A stretch of DNA of 64,000 nucleotides from Sphingobium faniae (GCA_900100475.1 FMTU01000001.1:124001-188000), one strand, 5' to 3'. Numbered from the stretch's first letter, positions 8,427 to 16,920 are shown. A program made the numbers and translations. The notes: generated by a model from the sequence alone, not told the origin.

Positions 8427-9005
8427 TTGTGGAGAACGCGCCTGACCACCCGGCTGATCCTTCTCAACGCGGGCGGCACCGCATCGGCCCGCATCGGGGC
8501 ATTTGCCGCGGCCGACGAAGGCCTTGACGAAGGCGGGTGGCGGAAGGCCAAAAGCAGGGCCGTCCCTGCCCCGCTGCCCGACCGGACGGTTTGCAGTCCC
8601 CTCCGCTGCGCCCGCGAAACCGCGGCGGCGCTGGGTCTCGATCCGGACGAGGAACCGGCGCTTGCCGACAGCGATCATGGACGGTGGGCCGGCCGGCCGC
8701 TGACCGACATCGAGCGCGAGGAGCCGCAACTCCTGGCCCGCTGGCTTGCCGATCCGGGTGGCGGCGCGCCAGACGGCGAGACGCTTGGGCAGGTCATGCA
8801 GCGGACAGGTCCATGGCTCGACCGCGAAATGAGCGCCGGTGGAACCGTGCTGGCGATCACTCATGCCGCCGTCATGCGGGCGGTACTGGCCTGCACGCTG
8901 CACATCCCCGCGCGATCGACGTTCAGCATCGATATCGCACCGCTTTCATTCATGCTCCTGTCGTTCAACCGGACGTGGCGCCTTCAGGAACTCAGGCCGC
9001 TTTAG
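8427..9005 (+). CDS. Histidine-phosphatase-fold protein lacking the RHG motif
   Basis: The 192-residue product follows the phosphoglycerate-mutase-like layout: an N-terminal strand (TRLILLNAGGTAS), CSPLRCARETA, DHGRWAGRPLTDIE, and the C-terminal LAITHAAVMRA. In active members the first motif is RHG; here it is NAG (residues 14-16 from the TTG start), so the phospho-accepting histidine is missing. The position next to cbtBA and btuB fits a CobC/alpha-ribazole-phosphatase-related origin. The start is uncertain: TTG at 8427 is the first in-frame option and no ATG exists. It is divergent from cbtB. Confidence 0.72.
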   Translation: MWRTRLTTRLILLNAGGTASARIGAFAAADEGLDEGGWRKAKSRAVPAPLPDRTVCSPLRCARETAAALGLDPDEEPALADSDHGRWAGRPLTDIEREEPQLLARWLADPGGGAPDGETLGQVMQRTGPWLDREMSAGGTVLAITHAAVMRAVLACTLHIPARSTFSIDIAPLSFMLLSFNRTWRLQELRPL

Positions 9006-9099
9006 GGTCCTGCCCCTTGGCGCTTCCCCCCTTGCCAAGCCCCGCATCACCGTCTATCGGCCCGCACGTTCGGTCGGTGCCATTGGTTCCGATCGGGCA

Positions 9100-9345
9100 T
9101 GATCGCGCCGGTGCCTCGAAAGAGGCTTAAAATGGGAACGCGGTGCGGACGATCTCCGGCTGGTCCGGTGTCGTCCTAATCCGCGGCTGTCCCTGCAACT
9201 GTAAGCGGCGAGCGCGATGCACATGCGCGGCGAGGGCAAAGCGTCCCGCGCCGCCAGTCACTGGGCCGGACGCTAAATCATGCGAGGCCTGGGAAGGCCG
9301 TGCATCAAGCTATGACCCGCGAGCCAGGAGACCTGCCTGCGTCTG
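9100..9345 (+). promoter_or_regulatory. Cobalamin riboswitch upstream of btuB
   Basis: A textbook AdoCbl riboswitch: GGTGCC near 9110, TTAAAATGGGAACGCGGTGC (9127-9146), GCGGCTGTCCCTGCAACTGT (9182-9201), a peripheral stem, then the B12 box CGCCAGTCACTGGGCC (about 9253), GGGAAGGCC (9292), and GAGCCAGGAGACCTGCC (9320-9336). The distance to the btuB ATG is about 190 bases, with room for an expression platform. Confidence 0.96.
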
Positions 9346-9534
9346 GTCGCTCTTGCTTTGGTCCAGGGGATGGCCGGGGCACGGTGTTTTCCGTCTGAGC
9401 GACGAACGAGCGGTGGGAGCCGCACGGAGACGCATGGCGGTCGCCCTCGGGGCGCCCGGCTGCCGCGCGTTCCGGCCGTTCGCGTAAGCGGTACGCTCCT
9501 GCCTGACGTCGCGCGGCGCCGACAGGGGAACACA

Positions 9535-11541
9535 ATGCAACAGAAATTCGTATCGCAAGCTGCGCTGGCCGTGGCTCTTTCATTCACGTGGACATCGCAC
9601 GCATGGGCCGATGAAGCTGGCAAAACCATCATCGTCACGGGCAACAGCCTCGAAGAGACGCTCCCGCAGGAACTGGCAACCTACGGCCATGACATCGCCA
9701 TCCTCGATGAAAAGCGGATCAAGGACATCGCCCCGCTGGACATGGCGCGCGCGCTCGAACTCGTGCCGGGGCTTTACATCCGCTCGCAGAACGGCCCGTT
9801 CAGCTATGTGGACATCGCGCTGCAAGGCTCGCGCACCCAGGACGTGCTGTGGACCATGGACGGCATCCGCCTCAACAACCGGCTATACGGCACAACGTCG
9901 CCCAACGACACCCTGCCCGCCAGCATGATCGAGCGGATCGAGGTACTCAAGGGCGGCGAGAGCCTGTTCTACGGCACGCAGGCCGCAGCCGGCATGATCA
10001 ACGTCGTGACGCGCGGCTTCACCGACGATCTCAACGGGCAGATCAACGGCAGCGTCGACAATCGTGCGAGCACAAGCGTCGACGGCTATGTTCGCGGCTC
10101 GCTGGGCGGCGGGCATCGCTTCGTGGCCTATGCCTCGCACAACCAGGCGGAGGGCTATAACCCTTTCAGCGTCTCGCAGCCGAGCCTGACCCACAAGAAA
10201 TACGGCTATGACATGTGGTCGGCGGGCCTCAAATATCAGTATGAACTGGCGCCCGACCTCACGCTCAACGCGCAGTGGCAGCACACCGAGGCGAAGATCG
10301 ACAATCTCGCCCCGTCGCGCGTCAACAAAAGCCGCAACGACCGCAACGAGGAGATCGGCAGCGTCCGCCTGGACTATACGGCCGACGACGGCGTCCAGTT
10401 CTTCCTCAAGGGATATTTCCATGACTGGAAGACGGCCTACGTCCAGATCCTGAATCCGATTCCGGCCGGGCCGCCGATCACCGTGTTCCCGCCCGGCACT
10501 TTCTGGGGCTATCGCGACTGGGGCGGCAGCGCCGTGGTCAAGCTGCACCTGCACCGCGGTCTCGAATATCTGGTGGGCTATGATTACCAGAACTTCAACG
10601 GCCGCGACGACGTGCTGCTGATCGCACCGACCAGCGAGCAGGTGCATGCCGGCATCTTTCAGGTCCGCACCACGGATGAGATCTCGGAAAAAGGGCGTAT
10701 CGCCGCCGGTCTGCGATACAACAAGGGCGACGGCACGAAGAAGACGATCTGGAACGTCAGCGGGCGCTATACCTTCAGCGACGCGCTGTTCGTCGAGGCG
10801 AACGGCGGCACGGCCTTCGTCTTTCCCGACGCCTCTGCGCTCTACGGCAACGATCCGTGCTGCGAGACCGGCAATCCCAATCTCAAGCCCGAGGAAAGCC
10901 TCAACCTCAATGCCGCGGTCGGCGGCAAGATCGGCCTTGGCGCGGGAAGCCTGCGCTGGAAGGCAACCTACTTCAACCGCCGGATCACCGACCTGATCGA
11001 CTATGATTATGACAACCCGGCCTTTCCGGGCGGCACCTACAAAAATGTGGAAGACAAGGTGAAGTCCGAAGGCGCCGAGCTTGAGGTCGGGGCATCGTGG
11101 GACAACGGCTGGAGCGCGCTGGCCAGCTATACTTACGCGCGCGTGCGCAACTCAGGCAGTTCGACGCAGCGCGACCGCAATCCCAAGCAGTTCGCAAAGG
11201 GGGGGCTTGCCTACGCCCCGGACGATCAGCGGTTCGGCGGCAACATCACGGTGAGCTGGGTGGGCGATGTGTTCGCGCGGGCGCCGGGCGGCTTCCCACG
11301 GCGGAACTACGGGAACTATGCGCTCGTCGACGCAGGCGTGTTTCTCTACGTCGATGGCGAGGCCCGACGGAACAGGTTCGCGATCAACGTCGAAAATATC
11401 TTCGACAAGGATTATGCGACGCGCGGCTACCGATCCGGCGTCACCGACGCCGGGGTTCTCGACGGCACCAGCAGCCGGTTCGAGTTCTACAATCGCGGCG
11501 TACCGCGCACGCTGCGCGTAAGCTATGGCCTGACGTTCTAG
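9535..11541 (+). CDS. btuB: TonB-dependent vitamin B12 receptor BtuB-like
   Basis: A 668-residue outer-membrane receptor: signal peptide ending near SHAWA, a TonB box-like IIVTGNS, a plug domain (ARALELVPGLYIRSQ, LWTMDGIRLNN, ERIEVLKGGESLFYGTQAA), and a beta-barrel ending with the aromatic SYGLTF. The ATG at 9535 follows AGGGGAA and begins the signal peptide; upstream extension in the same frame runs into the riboswitch. Regulation by the preceding riboswitch supports B12 or another corrinoid as ligand. A PepSY protein gene starts 11 bases downstream. Confidence 0.9.
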   Translation: MQQKFVSQAALAVALSFTWTSHAWADEAGKTIIVTGNSLEETLPQELATYGHDIAILDEKRIKDIAPLDMARALELVPGLYIRSQNGPFSYVDIALQGSRTQDVLWTMDGIRLNNRLYGTTSPNDTLPASMIERIEVLKGGESLFYGTQAAAGMINVVTRGFTDDLNGQINGSVDNRASTSVDGYVRGSLGGGHRFVAYASHNQAEGYNPFSVSQPSLTHKKYGYDMWSAGLKYQYELAPDLTLNAQWQHTEAKIDNLAPSRVNKSRNDRNEEIGSVRLDYTADDGVQFFLKGYFHDWKTAYVQILNPIPAGPPITVFPPGTFWGYRDWGGSAVVKLHLHRGLEYLVGYDYQNFNGRDDVLLIAPTSEQVHAGIFQVRTTDEISEKGRIAAGLRYNKGDGTKKTIWNVSGRYTFSDALFVEANGGTAFVFPDASALYGNDPCCETGNPNLKPEESLNLNAAVGGKIGLGAGSLRWKATYFNRRITDLIDYDYDNPAFPGGTYKNVEDKVKSEGAELEVGASWDNGWSALASYTYARVRNSGSSTQRDRNPKQFAKGGLAYAPDDQRFGGNITVSWVGDVFARAPGGFPRRNYGNYALVDAGVFLYVDGEARRNRFAINVENIFDKDYATRGYRSGVTDAGVLDGTSSRFEFYNRGVPRTLRVSYGLTF

Positions 11542-11552
11542 CGAGGGACAGC

Positions 11553-14105
11553 ATGTCAGGCCCGATCCTCTTCATCCACCGGTGGCTGGGAGTTCTGGTC
11601 GGCCTCATCATGACGATCTGGTGCCTGTCCGGCTTCGTCATGATGTATGTCGATTACCCCCGGCTCCTGCCGGCCGAACAGCTCAGCGGCCTTGAGCCGC
11701 TGGTGCTGCCCGCGCCCGGCGTGCTGGAGAGGATCGACATTCCGGCGGACACCGCCCTGTCGGCCGCGAGGATCGAGATGCTGGACGGACGCCCGGTCCT
11801 GCGGCTGCGCCCCGCGCTCGACCCGTCGCGTCCGATCGAGCAGACGCGGGCGTTGCCCCAGGCATATGATCTCCAGACCGGCAAGCCGCTCACGCCGGTC
11901 TCCGCGAGCCAGGCGTTGTCGATCGGCGAGCGCTTCGCGCGCGGGTTCGGGATCGCTGGAAAGGCGACCTCCGCCGTCCCGACCGGGATGGATCAATGGA
12001 CCGTGCAGACCTTCCGCGGCCATCAGCCGCTCTACCGCGTCGAATTTGACGATCCCGCAGGATCGACCGTCTATGTCGCGGGCAACAGCGGCAAGATCGT
12101 CCAGCAGACGACCCGGTTCGAACGCTTCTGGGGATGGCTCGGCGCGGTGCCGCACTGGCTCTATCCCACGATGCTCCGGCAGGACGGCGCGCTGTGGAGC
12201 CAGGTCATCGTGTGGAGTTCGCTTCTCGGCTGCTTCCTGACCGCCACCGGGCTGTGGGTGGGCATCGGCCGGCTGCGCCGCCGGCGAGACGGTTCACTGG
12301 GCTCTCCCTATCGTGGCCTGTGGTGGTGGCACCATATCTTTGGTCTGTTCTTCGGCATCCTGACCCTCACCTGGGTTGCGAGCGGCCTCTTTTCGATGAA
12401 TCCCTGGGGGTTCCTCGGCAGCATGGCGGGCTTCGCCGAGGCCCAAAGGCTCGAAGGGAAGTCCACCTGGGGCCACGTCCGCAACGCGATGAGCGCGGTT
12501 GGCGATCTGCCCGAAGGGACGGCGCGCCTGCAATCGGCTCCGCTTGGCGGGCAGTCCTTCGTCGTCGCCGTCAACCGGGACGGCGATGCGGCCCGCTTCG
12601 GCGCCGATGGGCGTCGCGCGCCGCTCGACCGGGCGGCGCTCGCAGCGGCGTTGCGCGACGGACCGCCGATCGCCTCGCTGGCCCTGCTGAGGTCCGAGGA
12701 CAGCTATTACTACACGCACAAGTTCCCCATGAGCCTGCCGGTATGGCGCGCCATTCTTGCGGACGAAGAGCAGACGCGACTTTATATGGATCCGCAGACC
12801 GGAAGCCTGATCCGTGCGTTCGATCGCGACGGTCGCAATTTCCGCTGGTTGCAGAACGGGCTTCACAGCCTTGACCTGCCCTTCATGCGGCGCCGGCCCG
12901 TCTGGGACCTGATCGTCCTGCCGCTGCTGGCGGCGGTGACGCTCGTCTGCGCGACCGGCACATGGATGGGGTTCAGGAAGGCATCGCGGGATGTCGGTTC
13001 CGCGCGGCGGCGCTGGCGGCGCAAAATCCGGCCCGACGGCATCGAGGCGGCCGATCCCTATGTCGGCGAATATGATTTCGGCACACTTATCGCCAATCCG
13101 GAAGCCAGGATCGAAGTGCTGCGCGGGCTGCAGTCCTCGCTCTATGGTTCGGATGCGATCGGCGGCGTCATTCATTATATCACCCTTATCGGCGCCGAAG
13201 CGCCCGGCCTGTCGGTTCGCGCGGAAGGCGGTTCTCTGGGCACCTATAGCGGAAGCGCACGCGCCGCTGGCGTTGCAGGCGCGCTCGATTACGCGGTGTC
13301 GGCTTCCTATTATCATACCGATGGCCGGCCGATTTCGGAGTTCGGCACGCGCGACGTCGGGTCGGACAGCCTGGGCCTCAACGCGAAGTTGATCTGGTCA
13401 CCAACGGAAAGCTTCAAGCTGACCGGAGTGGCACGGTACAGCCACACTGACGCCGACCTTGGCGACTTCGGGTTGGACCCGGTCGATTCTCCGCCCGCAC
13501 CCGACCCGACGCCGGGTGACGACGTCCTGTTGCTGGCACTCGACGCTCCGGGAACCTATTACAAGAACAAGGCTTTTTATGGCTTCGTTCGCGCTGAGTT
13601 CGCGGCGCTCGATGGCCGCTGGACCAACGCGCTTTCGGGCCAGATCGCCGACACCAGACGTCGAGGCTTCACCCCGGCAGGCCTCGATTATGGTAACAAT
13701 GGCCGCCGTCTCAAAGGGTCGTTCGAATCGAGCCTGCGTTTCGGCAGCGAGACGGTCATCCACCGCCTCACAGCCGCGGTCGACATGGAGCGTGAGGAGT
13801 TTCAGAACAAGACGCCGGGGACCGGCTCGCCTTACGATGCATTCGACCGCAAGCGCCATACCGACAACATCGGCATCGTCGGACTGATGGCGCCCCATGT
13901 CGTCCGTCCGCTGGTGGCGCATCGGCCGGGCCGGGTTCTGGGGCCCGCCATGCTCGCGGGCGCGATCCTGGTCACGCTCGCCGACATCGCCACGCGCGCG
14001 CTGGTGTTCGGCGGCGCGCCGCTCAATGTCGGCGTGTTCACCAGCCTGATCGGCACGCCCTTCTTCCTCTGGCTGGTCCTGCATATCCGGAGGCGATCGC
14101 CATGA
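11553..14105 (+). CDS. Chimeric frame: PepSY-TM protein + TonB-receptor piece + BtuC tail
   Basis: A single uninterrupted frame of about 850 codons holds three unrelated parts. Residues 1-490 are a PepSY-associated membrane protein (FIHRWLGVLVGLIMTIWCLS at the start; WWHHIFGLFFGILTLTWVASG in the middle; a last membrane segment then RRRWRRKI), probably complete. Residues about 492-773 are TonB-receptor plug and barrel (RIEVLRGLQSSLYGSDAIGG). Residues 774-850 are the C-terminal end of a FecCD/BtuC permease (GLMAPHVVRPL to FFLWLVLHIRRRS). The original order was presumably PepSY gene, then btuC, then the ATPase. A stable product with this topology is implausible; only the PepSY part may function. 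Confidence 0.75.
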   Translation: MSGPILFIHRWLGVLVGLIMTIWCLSGFVMMYVDYPRLLPAEQLSGLEPLVLPAPGVLERIDIPADTALSAARIEMLDGRPVLRLRPALDPSRPIEQTRALPQAYDLQTGKPLTPVSASQALSIGERFARGFGIAGKATSAVPTGMDQWTVQTFRGHQPLYRVEFDDPAGSTVYVAGNSGKIVQQTTRFERFWGWLGAVPHWLYPTMLRQDGALWSQVIVWSSLLGCFLTATGLWVGIGRLRRRRDGSLGSPYRGLWWWHHIFGLFFGILTLTWVASGLFSMNPWGFLGSMAGFAEAQRLEGKSTWGHVRNAMSAVGDLPEGTARLQSAPLGGQSFVVAVNRDGDAARFGADGRRAPLDRAALAAALRDGPPIASLALLRSEDSYYYTHKFPMSLPVWRAILADEEQTRLYMDPQTGSLIRAFDRDGRNFRWLQNGLHSLDLPFMRRRPVWDLIVLPLLAAVTLVCATGTWMGFRKASRDVGSARRRWRRKIRPDGIEAADPYVGEYDFGTLIANPEARIEVLRGLQSSLYGSDAIGGVIHYITLIGAEAPGLSVRAEGGSLGTYSGSARAAGVAGALDYAVSASYYHTDGRPISEFGTRDVGSDSLGLNAKLIWSPTESFKLTGVARYSHTDADLGDFGLDPVDSPPAPDPTPGDDVLLLALDAPGTYYKNKAFYGFVRAEFAALDGRWTNALSGQIADTRRRGFTPAGLDYGNNGRRLKGSFESSLRFGSETVIHRLTAAVDMEREEFQNKTPGTGSPYDAFDRKRHTDNIGIVGLMAPHVVRPLVAHRPGRVLGPAMLAGAILVTLADIATRALVFGGAPLNVGVFTSLIGTPFFLWLVLHIRRRSP
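13025..13873 (+). pseudogene. Internal fragment of a TonB-dependent receptor
   Basis: The fragment starts mid-plug (DGIEAADPYVGEYDFGTL, then the highly conserved ARIEVLRG and SSLYGSDAIGG) and ends in the barrel at AFDRKRHTDNIGI. Signal peptide, TonB box, first half of the plug and most of the barrel are missing. It is in frame with the PepSY gene upstream and the btuC remnant downstream. It differs clearly from the intact btuB at 9535, so it is not a simple internal duplication of that gene. Confidence 0.8.
13872..14105 (+). pseudogene. btuC-like permease, C-terminal fragment only
   Basis: About 78 residues with the conserved FecCD motif GIVGLMAPHVVRPLV, a membrane segment (GPAMLAGAILVTLADIATRA), the motif LNVGVFTSLIGTPFFLWL, and a basic end. 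Intact BtuC has about 320-340 residues and ten membrane segments, of which only the last two remain. The stop overlaps the ATPase start (ATGA), the normal arrangement for btuC-btuD. The junction GIVG (13872-13883) is plausible in both the receptor and the permease. Confidence 0.82.
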
Positions 14106-14878
14106 GCGCGCTCACGCTGGACGGGATCACCATGGATCGCGGCGGACGCCGCGTCCTCGACGATATCGGCCTTTCCTTCGCGGCGGGGCGGATGACGGCG
14201 GTGATCGGCGCCAACGGCGCGGGCAAGAGCACCCTGCTCGCGATCGCGGCGGGGCTGCTGACGCCGGGCGCGGGATCGGTGCGGTTGGGCGAACGGCGCC
14301 TGACGGCGATCGGCCGGCGCGAACGCGCCCGCCGCCGGGCTTATCTGCCGCAACGGGCCGGCGTTGAATGGCCGATCAGTGTCGAACGGGTCGTCGCGCT
14401 CGACCTGACGCCAACCCTGCCGGCCTTCGGCGACCTGCCATCGACGATGCGTCCGGCGATCGACGACGCGCTCGCGGCCTGTGACCTGCTCGGCCTGCGC
14501 CACCGTCCCGCCACCAGCCTTTCAGGCGGCGAACTCGCCCGGACGATGCTGGCGCGCGCGATCGTCGCCGATCCGGAACTGCTGATCGTGGACGAGCCCA
14601 CCGCCGGACTGGACCCGCGCCATGCCCTCGACGCCATGCGCCGCCTGCGCGCGCGGGCCGATGCCGGCTGCACGGTCATCATGGCGATCCACGATCTCGA
14701 CCTTGCGCTGGGCCATGCCGACGATCTGATCGCGCTCAAGGCCGGCAGGCTCCTTGCCGCCGGCCTCGTCAGCCAGACCGCGACCGAGGCGTTGCTGGCC
14801 GCGCTTTACGACTTGCCCGTTCGCCTGACCCGCGATGCTGACGGCATCGCCGTGCGCTTTCTTGCCCCAGAGGAATGA
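14102..14878 (+). CDS. btuD: ABC transporter ATP-binding protein (BtuD/FecE type)
   Basis: A 258-residue ATPase with Walker A GANGAGKS (residues 36-43), a Q-loop PQRAG, the signature LSGGE (140-144), Walker B LLIVDEP and a switch histidine in IMAIHDLDLA. The family energises import of corrinoids, haem or siderophores. It overlaps the permease fragment by four bases. With the permease broken, it has no partner in this window. Assignment to B12 rests on the locus. Confidence 0.82.
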   Translation: MSALTLDGITMDRGGRRVLDDIGLSFAAGRMTAVIGANGAGKSTLLAIAAGLLTPGAGSVRLGERRLTAIGRRERARRRAYLPQRAGVEWPISVERVVALDLTPTLPAFGDLPSTMRPAIDDALAACDLLGLRHRPATSLSGGELARTMLARAIVADPELLIVDEPTAGLDPRHALDAMRRLRARADAGCTVIMAIHDLDLALGHADDLIALKAGRLLAAGLVSQTATEALLAALYDLPVRLTRDADGIAVRFLAPEE

Positions 14879-15876
14879 CCATGCAATCCCTCCCTTTCTC
14901 CCTGCTCGCCGATCTTGCCGCCGATCCCGCCAATGGCTGGAGCATCGGCACGTTCGGCGTGGCCGGTGAATTCATGCGCGATACCGACGAGCCCGCCACG
15001 ATTCACCGCGATGACGAACGGATCGAGATCGTCACTCCGCGCGGCGCCATGCGGTTCGCGCCAGTTGACGACATGCACACCGTCGCCTGGGACAGCCTGT
15101 CCGCCGATGGCGAAAGCTGGGGTCACGGCATGGCGATCTGCATGGCCGTGCCCGCAACCCCGCATCGCGCCATCCACGCGCTGGGCGTTGACGCGCAAGC
15201 CCTGCGCCCGGACGATCGCACGCATCGCCTGTTTGGGCTCGGCGGCGGCCATGGCGCGGTCGACATGGCGCTGCGGACCGACGATGCCGATCTGATCGCG
15301 GCGATGGACCGCTCCGTTGGAACAGCCTTCCTCGGCCATGACGAGATCATGCGTCATGTGCTGCGCGCGCAGCCGCACCGCGTCCTGCTGTCCCCGATCG
15401 GCCGGATCGAAATCTTCCAGCCCGTTCCGCCGCCCGACGGCAAGTCGCCGGAAGGACCGCATACGCACTTGCTGGCAAAGCTGGTGAAAAAGGATCGCCC
15501 CCACTCCTCGAACGTCTCTATCCCGGAGGGCTGTCAATCTATCCTCAACATCCACCCGCGCTCACCCTGGCGGACGCTGCTGGGCGAACGGCATCCCCAT
15601 CGCCCCGACATCGACACGGCCTTCATGCCGCTGCTGGAAAAATACGGCCTCGCCGAAAACCGCGCGGTCGATGCGCAGTTGCGCGCCGCGATATCGCGCG
15701 GCGCCAGCCCGGAATTTGTCGCGTGGCCCGATGCGCGGTGCGGACGGACCAAGGCCCGGATCGTGCTGCGCCGTATGGCCGCTGCGGGCGACGAACGGGT
15801 CGCGCCCTGGCGCGCCCTGTTCAATCGCACAACCCCCGAAAACATCGGCGAGACCGAAGAAGGAGAAGAAGCGTGA
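14875..15876 (+). CDS. Uncharacterised protein in the cobalamin operon
   Basis: A soluble 333-residue protein with no signal peptide or membrane segment and no motif I can name with confidence. It contains a run of conserved-looking acid and glycine residues (HRLFGLGGGHGAVDMALR), a histidine/proline-rich part (PEGPHTHLLAKLVKKDRPH) and NIHPRSPW. The start overlaps the ATPase stop (ATGA) and its stop overlaps the cobW start (GTGA), so it is tightly translated with them. The location between an uptake ATPase and cobW suggests a job in corrinoid or cobalt handling, for instance as a metal-binding accessory protein; this is inference. Confidence 0.6.
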   Translation: MTMQSLPFSLLADLAADPANGWSIGTFGVAGEFMRDTDEPATIHRDDERIEIVTPRGAMRFAPVDDMHTVAWDSLSADGESWGHGMAICMAVPATPHRAIHALGVDAQALRPDDRTHRLFGLGGGHGAVDMALRTDDADLIAAMDRSVGTAFLGHDEIMRHVLRAQPHRVLLSPIGRIEIFQPVPPPDGKSPEGPHTHLLAKLVKKDRPHSSNVSIPEGCQSILNIHPRSPWRTLLGERHPHRPDIDTAFMPLLEKYGLAENRAVDAQLRAAISRGASPEFVAWPDARCGRTKARIVLRRMAAAGDERVAPWRALFNRTTPENIGETEEGEEA

Positions 15877-16919
15877 GCCCAGTCGTCACCAAAGTCCCCA
15901 CCACTGTCATCACCGGCTTTCTGGGCGCGGGCAAGACCACGCTCATCCGCCATCTGCTCCAGAATGCGAAGGGCAAGCGCCTCGCCCTCGTCATCAACGA
16001 ATTCGGCGATGTCGGCGTCGATGGCGAACTCGTGCGCGGCTGCAATGACGAGGCCTGCCCCGAGGACGACATCGTCGAACTGGCCAATGGCTGCATCTGC
16101 TGCACCGTCGCCGACGATTTCCTGCCGACGATGCAGAAGCTGCTAGACCGGCCCAATCCGCCCGATCACATCATCATCGAGACTTCGGGGCTGGCGCTTC
16201 CCAAGCCGCTGGTGAAAGCCTTCCAGTGGCCCGACATCCGCACCCGCGCGACCGTCGATGGTGTCGTCGCACTGATCGATGCCGACGCGGTTGCGGCCGG
16301 ACGCTTCGCCACCGACCTCGACGCATTGGCGGCAGCGCGCGCGGCGGACCCTACGCTCGATCATGACAGCCCGCTGGAGGAACTGTTTGAGGAACAGTTG
16401 GCCTGTTCCGACATGGTGGTGCTCAACAAGACCGATCTGGTCGATGCCGCCACGCTCGCGAAAGTCGAAGCTCTGGTCGAGGCCAAGACGCGGCCCGGCG
16501 TCAAGATCGTGCGGGCCGATCATGGTGCCGTCGATATTGCGGCGTTTCTAGGCATCACCGCAGCGGCCGAGGACGATCTCGATAGCCGCAAGTCGCACAT
16601 CGACGATGGCGAAGAGCATGATCACGACGACTTCGACAGCTTCGTCGCCCAGGGCGGCGAGGTCGCCGATCTCGATGCCCTGCTCGCGGCGATGTCGGCG
16701 CTGATCGCCGAGCACGACGTGCTGCGGATCAAGGGTATGGTCGCGCTCGCCGGCAAGCCGGCGCGGCTCGTCGTACAGGCGGTCGGGCCGCGTATCCAGC
16801 ACCATTTCGACCGGGGATGGCTACCGGCCGAGATCCGCCGCACCCAGCTCGTCGTGATCGGCCAGAGCGGTCTCGACCGTCCGGCGATCGAAGGCGGGTT
16901 AAAGGCCGTGATCGGCTGA
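15873..16919 (+). CDS. cobW: CobW-type GTPase metallochaperone
   Basis: A 348-residue G3E GTPase with a P-loop in TGFLGAGKTT, the metal-binding CxCC motif in NGCICCTV (Cys74, 76, 77), the switch/Walker B IETSGLALP, and the guanine motif NKTD. An acidic, histidine-containing linker (EEHDHDDFDSF) leads to the CobW_C domain. CobW is thought to deliver Co2+ to the aerobic cobaltochelatase. The GTG at 15873 follows AGGAGAAGAA and overlaps the preceding stop. cobN begins two bases after it ends. Confidence 0.93.
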   Translation: MSPVVTKVPTTVITGFLGAGKTTLIRHLLQNAKGKRLALVINEFGDVGVDGELVRGCNDEACPEDDIVELANGCICCTVADDFLPTMQKLLDRPNPPDHIIIETSGLALPKPLVKAFQWPDIRTRATVDGVVALIDADAVAAGRFATDLDALAAARAADPTLDHDSPLEELFEEQLACSDMVVLNKTDLVDAATLAKVEALVEAKTRPGVKIVRADHGAVDIAAFLGITAAAEDDLDSRKSHIDDGEEHDHDDFDSFVAQGGEVADLDALLAAMSALIAEHDVLRIKGMVALAGKPARLVVQAVGPRIQHHFDRGWLPAEIRRTQLVVIGQSGLDRPAIEGGLKAVIG

Positions 16920-16920
16920 C

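Noticed and set aside
8427-9005. Naming this gene cobC
   Set aside because: The RHG catalytic motif is missing, so a working alpha-ribazole phosphatase cannot be claimed.
11097-11552. Extension of the chimeric frame upstream into btuB
   Set aside because: This part is an out-of-frame reading of btuB; the PepSY protein has a proper start at 11553 with a typical first membrane helix.
11553-14105. Interpretation of the chimera as a purpose-built three-domain signalling or transport protein
   Set aside because: The receptor part lacks a signal peptide, TonB box and most of the barrel, and the permease part has only two helices; the order matches a broken btuC better.
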